This document shows positions 1 through 5,259 of a DNA stretch of 13,491 bases, piece by piece. This DNA is from CAYNJG01 sp964397295 (GTDB lineage: Bacteria > Planctomycetota > Planctomycetia > Pirellulales > Pirellulaceae). The notes below the pieces were generated by a model, which saw nothing but the letters and a program-made list of their open reading frames with translations, had not been told where the DNA came from and made no database searches. The translations under genes and the position numbers were made by a program. The stretch covers positions 1-13,491 of the forward strand of contig CAYNJG010000202.1 of the NCBI GenBank assembly GCA_964397295.1, given 5' to 3'. Numbering within the stretch: position 1 is the stretch's first letter; each line of letters opens with the position of its first letter.

Positions 1-107
1 GTCCACGGCATGGCAAACCAAATCGCGTCACCGAAGCAGTCAAACGCGGCAAACCCAACGATGCTCCAAGGACGAAGCCGCGGCCTTGCGTAAACACCAT
101 GTTGTGC
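1..107 (-). repeat. attC1, right part only (long class)
   Basis: The right end carries the core GTTGTGC at 101-107 preceded by a degenerate arm GCGTAAACACC. The inner sequence (GATGCTCCAAGGACGAAGCC at 60-79) is shared with attC3, which places it in the long class. The left half lies outside the window. It is the attC of the Imm35-like cassette whose start core is at 732-738. Confidence 0.75.
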
Positions 108-117
108 GACCGGTGAG

Positions 118-723
118 TCAGTAGCCGCGTACATCCCATTTTTCGTGGAATGCTTGCGCCGCGGTTGGATTCAGCATTTGTTCCGGTAAGACAAATGACC
201 GGGCGGCGGGATCGGGTCCCAATTGCAAATCAACATTAGTGTCGAGTGAGTATTCAGCCAACTTGTCGGCCATCCAATTTAGGTGGCGTTGATGTCCGGA
301 GAACAAGCAGCATGGCAAATCCGTAATCCATTCGGCCGCAATCGCGGTATTGATTGCAAGGGCGTTCTTGACGCGAGCGACGGCGTGAGCGCGAGTCTGT
401 TGATCGGTCAACCAGAGGCACCATTGGCCACCGATTGCAGCAAGTTCGGATTCATAGTCAGCCAATTCTCGATTGATGTCGCAGCCCGATCCGAACTGGC
501 GAATCTCACCGGTAGCTTGGTTGAAGAAGATTGGGCCGGGCCCGACCCACATGTGGGCAATGTCACCTGTAGCGGCAAAACGTGCGTTGTTATAGTAGAA
601 GACCCACCCCCACGGTTTCTCGGTGGTGGAGGTGATCGCGGGAGTGTCTTGGGGCTCGGTGTCGTTGCGACGGTCAAGGACCGTTCGGTACAGCGTTTCG
701 ATTGCATCGTCTAACGAGATCAC
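118..723 (-). CDS. Cassette protein with Imm35/YrhB-like domain
   Basis: About 200 residues, soluble, no signal peptide or membrane segment. The first half resembles the Imm35 / YrhB family of small immunity-type proteins: a stretch GWVFYYNNARF, then a GPGPIFFN core and a TGEIRQFGSG turn, matching the family pattern W-x-F-[FY]-Y ... G-x-x-P-[IL]-x-[VF]-[ND] ... TGEI at residues about 35-80. Imm35 proteins are predicted to neutralise polymorphic toxins; whether this one does is unknown, as no toxin gene is beside it. The second half is not recognised. Start: GTG at 723 sits 15 nt after the attC crossover G; an in-frame GTG at 735 lies inside the core itself and is possible. No Shine-Dalgarno is visible. 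The TGA stop is 10 nt before the next attC core. Confidence 0.72.
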   Translation of the reverse strand: MISLDDAIETLYRTVLDRRNDTEPQDTPAITSTTEKPWGWVFYYNNARFAATGDIAHMWVGPGPIFFNQATGEIRQFGSGCDINRELADYESELAAIGGQWCLWLTDQQTRAHAVARVKNALAINTAIAAEWITDLPCCLFSGHQRHLNWMADKLAEYSLDTNVDLQLGPDPAARSFVLPEQMLNPTAAQAFHEKWDVRGY

Positions 724-731
724 GGTAGGTC

Positions 732-868
732 GCACAACGGAAGGTTTTTACGACACCGCCCTAAACGAAGCAAGCGATGTATGAACTTCGAGAAATTGTA
801 CCAAGGCCAGCGAGCGTTGCAAAACAGCGAAGGTGTGCCGAAGGCCTAGCGTAAAAACCATGTTGTGC
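732..868 (-). repeat. attC2 (short class, 137 bp)
   Basis: Left core GCACAAC 732-738 and right core GTTGTGC 862-868 are exact reverse complements, and pairing continues outwards as GGTCGC/GCGACC. Inner arms GGTTTTTACG (743-752) and CGTAAAAACC (850-859) are complementary with unequal spacers (4 and 2 nt). It serves the zinc-ribbon cassette. The core does not fit strict GTTRRRY (T at position 5), but the change is compensated on the other arm. Confidence 0.85.
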
Positions 869-886
869 GACCGGTGAAGCAGGCAA

Positions 887-1255
887 TCATTTACCATCCG
901 AGACGATGTCCGCAACGGCGAGCAGTTCGTACGTGTGGCAACCCATAGCGAATTCGTGGTCGGCGTGATATACCGCTCGCACCGGCAATGAACACTGTGG
1001 ACACAGGAATTCAAAGCACTGTTCCCACGTTTTGACGTCGAGAGGTCGTGCCGCATCCAAAGCCGAGCGTTGTTCAGGCGTAAATGGATCGTCGCGGCGC
1101 GAGCTGCCAAAATCGTGGGTGTTGAAACGGACGCGATATGAGCACGATGGACAAGTGTAGTTGGAGACGCAAATCTCGTGCTGTAGATGCTCGGTACGTG
1201 GATCGAAGTGAGTGGCGTCGAACCGCTCAGAGGCATCAACCACGCGTGTTTTCAT
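887..1255 (-). CDS. Cassette protein with zinc-ribbon-like CPSC/CPQC pairs
   Basis: About 122 residues. Two knuckles, CPSC near residue 36 and CPQC near residue 85, are spaced as expected for a four-cysteine zinc ribbon, with a YRVRFNTH segment after the first and LPVRAVYHADHEFAMGCHTYE after the second knuckle region. I do not recognise the family; a metal-binding, possibly protein- or nucleic-acid-binding role is inferred from the cysteines only. ATG at 1255 is 18 nt after the crossover G at 1273; an in-frame GTG at 1270 in the core is less likely. No ribosome binding site is visible. It ends with TGA at 887-889, 19 nt before its attC core. Confidence 0.7.
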   Translation of the reverse strand: MKTRVVDASERFDATHFDPRTEHLQHEICVSNYTCPSCSYRVRFNTHDFGSSRRDDPFTPEQRSALDAARPLDVKTWEQCFEFLCPQCSLPVRAVYHADHEFAMGCHTYELLAVADIVSDGK

Positions 1256-1266
1256 TTCGGTAGGTC

Positions 1267-1475
1267 GCACAACGGAAGGTTTTTACGACACCGCTTCTCA
1301 CCGAAGACAACAAAGTATCGCAACACCAATCAGTTTACCAAAAAGATTCAACGTTGCCAAAGAGGCGGTGTCCGCGGCGCGACAAACCAAAACACTTTCT
1401 CGAAGCGGTCGATATGGCAAACCAGACGATGCTCCAAGGACGAAGCCGCGGCCTTGCGTAAAACCCATGTTAGGC
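1267..1475 (-). repeat. attC3 (long class, 209 bp, mismatched cores)
   Basis: Left core GCACAAC 1267-1273, right core GTTAGGC 1469-1475. The two do not match each other because they derive from different cassettes; the right core matches the left core of the next site (1940-1946), which bounds the same cassette. The middle contains a second inverted repeat, GACACCGC (from 1287) against GCGGTGTC (about 1364-1371), and GC-rich CCGCGGC/GCCGCGG blocks. It is longer than usual attC sites (roughly 57-141 bp). Confidence 0.82.
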
Positions 1476-1928
1476 GACCGTCAGCCTTAATTTCACGGCT
1501 TGCCAATTGGATTGGGCAACATTGTTGTCCGCGCGATCGTCCGCGATTGAGGCGAGAGTTGCCGCGGCAATCTTTTGCTGATCGGGCGGTAGTGCGGCGA
1601 GCGCATCCAGCAACGCATCAAAGTCGTTGGGGGAATTAAGCCAGCGACCGAGCAAAAATTCCAGGAAGTATGGCGACAGGTCATTCAGTGCAGGCACGGA
1701 TGCTGCAATTGCGGGTGCAAGCACATGCGTCGGGTACGATTCCGCGGCGTGAGCAACGGCGAACATCCAGTGGTGATAGTCGTCGTCCTCCTCGAACGGC
1801 CAAATGCAGAGCAGCGGCTGAAGTGCGTTTGGATCTTTGGAGGCAACAAGATCGTTGATGCGGTCGAGCCAAGCGTTGGACTCGTCGTGCCAAGCGTCAC
1901 GTATTCGGTTTATCGCGTCGTCAATCAA
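1470..1928 (-). CDS. Cassette protein, Imm30-like immunity family
   Basis: About 152 residues, acidic, all-helical in appearance. The central block HHWMFAVAHAAESYP, followed by an alanine-rich helix, PALNDLSPYFLEFLLGRWLNSP and a closing DALLDALAALPPDQQ helix, follows the pattern of Imm30, a predicted immunity family of polymorphic toxin systems (HAxESFP ... SPxW ... LxxRxLN). Assignment is by motif recognition. Start is TTG at 1928, exactly 18 nt after the crossover G at 1946, the same position as the ATG of the neighbouring zinc-ribbon cassette. The TAA stop (1470-1472) lies inside the R'' core of its own attC (GCC TAA C), so the recombination core encodes the C-terminal Ala and the stop. 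Confidence 0.75.
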   Translation of the reverse strand: MIDDAINRIRDAWHDESNAWLDRINDLVASKDPNALQPLLCIWPFEEDDDYHHWMFAVAHAAESYPTHVLAPAIAASVPALNDLSPYFLEFLLGRWLNSPNDFDALLDALAALPPDQQKIAAATLASIADDRADNNVAQSNWQAVKLRLTVA

Positions 1929-1939
1929 TTCGGTAGGTC

Positions 1940-2076
1940 GCCTAACGGAAGGTTTTTACGACACCGCCCTGATCGAAGCGAACGATGCCTGAACTCCAAG
2001 AGATTGTACCAAAGCCAGCGAGCGTTGCCCAACGGCGAAGGTGTGCCGAAGGCCTAGCGTAAAAACCATGTTAGGC
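1940..2076 (-). repeat. attC4 (short class, 137 bp)
   Basis: Left core GCCTAAC 1940-1946 and right core GTTAGGC 2070-2076 are exact complements and both fit the canonical RYYYAAC/GTTRRRY consensus. Flanks GGTCGC/GCGACC extend the pairing. The middle (TTGTACCAAAGCCAGCGAG...) is close to attC2 with scattered substitutions, so the two share an ancestor. It is the attC of the thioredoxin-like cassette. Confidence 0.88.
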
Positions 2077-2478
2077 GACCGGTGAAGTACGAGAAGCGTC
2101 GCCATTGGCAATGAGGTCAAGCAATTCGGCGACGAGAGGTTCAGTGTCGCGCAATCCGCAGATATTACCGGCGTGTTCCCCGTCCACAAACACAGCGAGC
2201 CACGGAATGTTGAGGACACCAACGGATTTCGCGAGGTCGAAGCACGACAGGTCGTCGATATTGCAGCACGCGTATTGGACGGAATCAGGCAAGCGACCGC
2301 GAATCTCGGTTAACCGTGAATCCATAGGTGGGTCAACGCCATTCCAAACGGCCCAAAAGTGAACGATGACGATTGGGTGAGCCGTCATGAACTCCGCGAA
2401 GGTGTCGGAAGTCATAGGCGGCGAGGATGGAGAGAAGCCGGAGACTGGCCTATGGATTGGAGTGTCAGTCATGGCCAA
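2071..2478 (-). CDS. Cassette thioredoxin-fold protein lacking CxxC
   Basis: About 135 residues. After a proline-rich lead, IVIVHFWAVWNGVDPPM (about residues 31-47) is the beta-strand plus active-site loop of a thioredoxin, then an alpha helix, YACCNIDDLSCFDLAKSVGVLNIPWLAVFVDGE with the conserved cis-Pro context (IPWLAVF), and GLRDTEPLVAELLDLI as the last helix. In place of W-C-x-x-C the loop reads WNGVD, so a redox role is unlikely. Start: TTG at 2478 is 18 nt after the crossover G, as in its neighbours; ATG at 2472 is two codons further. The TAA stop (2071-2073) lies inside the attC core. It may be a binding or chaperone-like relative rather than an oxidoreductase. Confidence 0.72.
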   Translation of the reverse strand: MAMTDTPIHRPVSGFSPSSPPMTSDTFAEFMTAHPIVIVHFWAVWNGVDPPMDSRLTEIRGRLPDSVQYACCNIDDLSCFDLAKSVGVLNIPWLAVFVDGEHAGNICGLRDTEPLVAELLDLIANGDASRTSPVA

Positions 2479-2489
2479 TACGGTAGGTC

Positions 2490-2697
2490 GCCTAACGGAA
2501 GGTTTTTACGACACCGCTTCTCATCGAAGCCAACAAGAGTCGCAACATAAAACAGTTTACCAAAAAGAAACCACATTGCCAAAGTAGCGGTGTCCGCGGC
2601 GTGGCAAACCAGAACACGTTATCGAAGCGAATGGCGTTGCAAACTAGACGATTTTCCAACGACAAAGCCGCGGCCTTGCGTAAAACCCATGTTGTGT
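2490..2697 (-). repeat. attC5 (long class, 208 bp)
   Basis: Left core GCCTAAC 2490-2496; right core GTTGTGT 2691-2697. The right core differs at its last base from the allele expected (GTTGTGC) from the start of its own cassette at 3073-3079, the only imperfect cassette-internal core pair of those that can be checked. The middle is close to attC3, including the GACACCGC / GCGGTGTC inner repeat and the CCGCGGC/GCCGCGG blocks. Confidence 0.82.
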
Positions 2698-2706
2698 GAC
2701 CGTGCA

Positions 2707-3060
2707 CTATTGGACGGTTGGCAGTAGGGCAAAAAGGTGAGCGAATACAATTATCGTTTCAAGTCCGAGGACAGCCAGCCTCTGCGTTGGATTCAACGCG
2801 GATCGTAGTGTGCAGATCAGTACCGCAATGGGACAAACGAATAGAGCGGCAATGACAGGAAAAGCCATCCACTGGATCAGCGATATGAACGAGTCGGAAA
2901 TCACGATAGCGCGAGTATCCGCAAGTGAAAACAGAGCCGATGCGAGTAGGGCCGCAACATGCAAGTAGAGCCAAACGCGAATCGTGGAGAATCGCCGCGG
3001 GGCTGAATCCGATGTGGAGGTCGGTGAGTTGAAGGGCGTTTGGTAAGGGTTGTTATCCAA
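2707..3060 (-). CDS. Small cassette membrane protein with NPYQTP N-terminus
   Basis: About 117 residues. It begins MDNNPYQTPF, the short NPY-x-[SAT]-P leader very common on small uncharacterised planctomycete membrane proteins, followed by a Ser/Thr/Pro-rich linker and three hydrophobic segments: LYLHVAALLASALFSL, IQWMAFPVIAALFVCPIAVL and LAVLGLETIIVFAHLFALL. No catalytic motif is seen; location in the cytoplasmic membrane is inferred. I chose TTG at 3060 (19 nt after the crossover G) because it places the NPY leader at the N-terminus; an in-frame TTG at 3078 lies within the core. The TAG stop is 9 nt before its attC core. A second NPY-x-P gene starts at 13342 next to the other attC-like site in the window. 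Confidence 0.68.
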   Translation of the reverse strand: MDNNPYQTPFNSPTSTSDSAPRRFSTIRVWLYLHVAALLASALFSLADTRAIVISDSFISLIQWMAFPVIAALFVCPIAVLICTLRSALNPTQRLAVLGLETIIVFAHLFALLPTVQ

Positions 3061-3072
3061 ATAACTGAGGTC

Positions 3073-3211
3073 GCACAACGGAAGGTTTTTACGACACCCG
3101 TCCCGAGCGGAACCGAAAGATGTCGAATCGCCGCAAATTGTACCAAGTTATCGCGGCTTGAACAAAGAGCGAGGGTGTGCCGAATGCCATTGCGTAAAAA
3201 CCATGTTGGAC
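3073..3211 (-). repeat. attC6 (short class, 139 bp, third core allele)
   Basis: Left core GCACAAC 3073-3079, right core GTTGGAC 3205-3211. The right core is a third allele; its exact partner GTCCAAC occurs at 3782-3788, the right end of the array, confirming that the cassette runs 3079-3787. Arms GGTTTTTACG and GCGTAAAAACC are kept; the middle is a diverged copy of the attC2/attC4 type. Confidence 0.85.
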
Positions 3212-3212
3212 G

Positions 3213-3769
3213 TCACTTGAAGCGGCGTTTCGCTATGCCTAACCGTTTATCCTGCACGGGTGTGAGATTCGGGACGGATTCATAGATCGCGATTGCGTCA
3301 CCCCAACGACCGTCGGAAAATGCGGCATCCGCCATTTTGAGTTGGTCAATGTGGTGTCGTTCGGTCGACATTTGCGCTCGACGTAATGATACGCGTTCCC
3401 AAAAGTCGCCATCGTCAGCGAGAAGCTCAGGTACGAATTTGCGAAGCAGCGCAGCAGAATAGATTATGTGTTGTGAAAAGACCGAAGGATCGGAATGCGC
3501 CCAGGTCCAATTTGGTCCGTCGGATTCAGCGATGTCCAAAATCACAGCCAATTCATGGAGGTCGTAGCGATCGTCGTTGCGCGTAAGCGAAACGTCGTAC
3601 TCGTAGCGTGGGAGAAACGCGCCGACACCGATAAGCGGGAACCCGCTAAGCGGTATTCAATCGAGAAGTGCGAAGCGCCAACGGTGTGTGCTTCGGAGAA
3701 GCCGTATTCTGCGAGAAACGCGAACTCAGCTAACGCGTGGCTGCAGAGTTCTGAGGGTTCACGTTTCAT
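3213..3769 (-). pseudogene. First cassette gene, frameshifted hypothetical
   Basis: Two overlapping frames together look like one about 185-residue protein. The first frame (3769-3542) starts MKREPSELCSHALAEFAFL and the second (open from 3656 to 3213) gives EYDVSLTRNDDRYDLHELAVILDIAESD and ends in a helical, TPR-like MADAAFSDGRWGDAIAIYE block. The switch point lies between 3542 and 3656, best near 3610, and is consistent with loss of one base. I do not know the family; single-domain cassette proteins with this layout are common in environmental integrons. ATG at 3769 is 19 nt after the crossover G and lies inside the last codons of the truncated recombinase ORF (stop at 3759-3761), so translation may be coupled to it. 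Sequencing error is an alternative to a true frameshift. Confidence 0.6.
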
Positions 3770-4391
3770 TCGACCTGTGACGTCCAACGGCAGCCACCAG
3801 CTCGGATAGTTCCGGCAGAGTGGCGTTGATCACTGCGTCCGTCACCGGCATCACCGGCTCGTACTCAGGTGCCTTGGTACGGCCTTTCTTCAGGTCCGGA
3901 ACGGCTGCTAGTGCTTGGTAGACTTCTGCTTGCACCAGCTCGTTCGCTACGCCGAATCGGAACATCCGGCGGATGCGGGAGACTTGCTTGTTGACGTACT
4001 TACGTGACCAGCCGCTTTCGACCATTGCGTCTCGGGCTTCCTGAAGGGACAGGGGGCCGAATTCGTTCGCTGGCAAATCCTCGAAAAGCGTTCTGACGGG
4101 GCCACAGGCCTCTTTGATGCAGCCAAACTCGCGGGTTGGCTTGCCGTCCTTCACGTAATACGCCTCCGCATGCTGGATGAACCGCAGAATTAGCTCGCAA
4201 ACCGAGACGTTTTGGACGTTGCCGATCTTTGGCGTCTGTCGCCGGAGCCAATCAGCAATCAGCCGGTCGTACTCTTGATGAGATTCGGGCGAGTCGTAGG
4301 GGCCAAGATAATGGTCTTTTCCGTCGATTCTTACGACGGCTAGGCCACGAGATTTCTGATGACGGTACTTGGGAATACGTCGTATCGGCAT
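3759..4391 (-). pseudogene. Truncated tyrosine recombinase, N-terminal part
   Basis: The ORF gives an N-terminal basic arm (RIPKYRHQKSRGLAVVRIDG) of the type that binds arm sites, then a helical core-binding (SAM-like) domain at about residues 55-170, ending with the linker before the catalytic domain. The catalytic domain with its Arg, HxxR, H and Tyr is absent. The homology stops at codon 201 plus one base, precisely at the cassette-array junction (G^TT at 3788/3787); the last 8 codons come from the first cassette. A full-length relative would be about 370-420 residues. ATG at 4391 has GGAG 10 nt upstream. It points into the array and could supply its transcription and, through the stop overlapping the first cassette's ATG, its first ribosomes. 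It does not look like an IntI. Confidence 0.75.
3782..3788 (-). other. Array right boundary / recombination junction (G^TTGGAC)
   Basis: GTCCAAC on the plus strand is the exact partner of the R'' core at 3205-3211. Beyond 3788 there is no attC arm: the sequence is continuous recombinase coding sequence. This is what insertion of a cassette at a secondary G^TT site, rather than at attC or attI, would leave. Confidence 0.65.
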
Positions 4392-5259
4392 GAGAGGTGA
4401 TCTCCGTGCTGCACTCGCAAAGTAGTACAGCGGTAGTACACGGAAATCACTGCCGAAGAGGCAGGTTACTTAAGTCGTTGTAACCAAAGGGTTTAAAAAG
4501 TGGCGGGGGCCCGAAACGTTGAATACTGGCGACTCTTGTCCTGTGCGGAATGGGACTTTACTGCTTCGGCGTGAGGTGCAGGTGATTGTCCAGGAAAGTC
4601 GCGACGCCACCAGGCCTTCGATGACACGATTTGTCACGAGCGCTTCAAGCGATTGCGGTCGTATTCTCATGGCATCCCACATAGTCGCCGAACGGCGGGG
4701 ATCGAACCCGAATACGCAGAATCGTAAGTGGTTGTCTACTCAACAACTTACGAAAACACCATTTTCAATGTTAGGCTAAATTCGAACTCGCTGACGTGAA
4801 CGCCCACGGTTCATGCGACGGTTCGGGCTTCGAAAGAAAGCGACTTGCGTTCCAGCTGACAAACGGTCTTGGCGACCAAGGAAATGACGAACTACATGTC
4901 GCTACCCCTTCAGTGCACCTGAAGGAGAACAGCTAAGAATCAAGATTCCATGGCTGATTTCAAGATACTAGGAACGGGGCGTCACGGAATGTCCACTCCT
5001 GTCTTAATTTGACACTGATTTAAGAATGGTTGTTTCAACTTGGGACTCGATGACCCAGGAGCAAAAAACGAGAATTCGGTCGGTTGTTGAACATTAAGCC
5101 AAGATGGGGACTAACGAATTCGCTAGGTTGCTGAGGTTAATGCAGCAACGTCGTTGCATGTCATCTCACATGTGACATCAAGTTCCGCAAGACGCCAACA
5201 ACGGCCGTCGGCTGGAGGATTCTGACTGGAGGTAATCGTCGTCGGTCGGGAGACGCCAA
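4392..5259. other. Region without a convincing gene between two recombinase relics
   Basis: Just upstream (minus strand) of the truncated recombinase lie a direct repeat GTAGTAC at 4422-4428 and 4433-4439, and two small inverted repeats, CTGCC/GGCAG (4450-4464) and GGTTAC/GTAACC (4464-4485); these could be an operator or recombinase arm sites. ORFs of 60-85 codons on either strand here have no recognisable content. A strong hairpin lies at 4723-4752. At 5026-5175 two in-frame short stretches (MVVSTWDSMTQEQKTRIRSV..., then after a TAA, AKMGTNEFARLLRLMQQ...) could be the remains of a small helical gene preceding the plus-strand recombinase. I see no RNA gene. Confidence 0.45.
4723..4752. repeat. 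12-bp hairpin with 6-nt loop
   Basis: CGTAAGTGGTTG (4723-4734) faces CAACAACTTACG (4741-4752), pairing over 12 positions with one G-T wobble, loop TCTACT. It is followed at 4769-4775 by GTTAGGC and preceded at 4687-4693 by GCCGAAC, giving a loose attC-like outline discussed among the findings. There is no T-run, so it is not an obvious terminator. Confidence 0.5.

Larger units (their letters stand above)
1..3787 (-). mobile_element. Integron gene-cassette array (six cassettes, continues past the left edge)
   Basis: Six single ORFs, all on the minus strand, are separated by related imperfect inverted repeats with the layout of integron attC sites: an RYYYAAC-type core, a short spacer, an arm starting GGTTTTTACG, a long variable middle, the complementary arm CGTAAAAACC or a close variant, and a GTTRRRY-type core. 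Taking G^TT as the crossover, the cassettes span <1-737, 738-1272, 1273-1945, 1946-2495, 2496-3078 and 3079-3787. Each is ORF plus one attC, with almost no other sequence. The array ends at 3787/3788 inside a tyrosine recombinase gene. No integron integrase (IntI) is in the window, so this may be a detached (CALIN-like) array or the distal part of a chromosomal integron. The layout is seen directly; the assignment as an integron rests on core, arm and cassette geometry. Confidence 0.88.

Noticed and set aside
283..714. Plus-strand ORF of 143 codons
   Set aside because: Antisense to the Imm35-like gene, whose protein has a recognisable motif and correct placement relative to attC.
748..1239. 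Minus-strand ORF of 163 codons, and similar ORFs at 1956-2222, 2492-2707 and plus-strand 1187-1639
   Set aside because: They run through attC repeats and out of frame across the better-supported cassette genes; similar C-terminal peptides only reflect the repeated attC DNA.
1..3211. Regularly spaced repeats resembling a CRISPR array
   Set aside because: Units are 137-209 bp imperfect inverted repeats separated by genes, not short direct repeats with unique 30-40 bp spacers; no cas genes.
3759..4391. Truncated recombinase as an inverted IntI of this integron
   Set aside because: The N-terminal arm and core-binding part look like a general planctomycete phage-type integrase, and the IntI-specific patch lies in the missing catalytic domain, so it cannot be supported.
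4470..4682. Minus-strand ORF of 70 codons with ATG just after a GTTCGGC core-like motif
   Set aside because: No recognisable domain, it crosses hairpins, and the plus strand has an equally long frame; placement after a core-like motif is suggestive but too weak.
4683..4712. tRNA 3' end on the minus strand (GGGTTCGATCCCCGC)
   Set aside because: The T-arm has only 4 of 5 pairs and no D-arm, anticodon arm or 5' acceptor strand is found upstream.
5026..5175. Short plus-strand frame with an internal TAA before the recombinase
   Set aside because: Only 23 plus 25 codons, no clear family; mentioned in the region note only.
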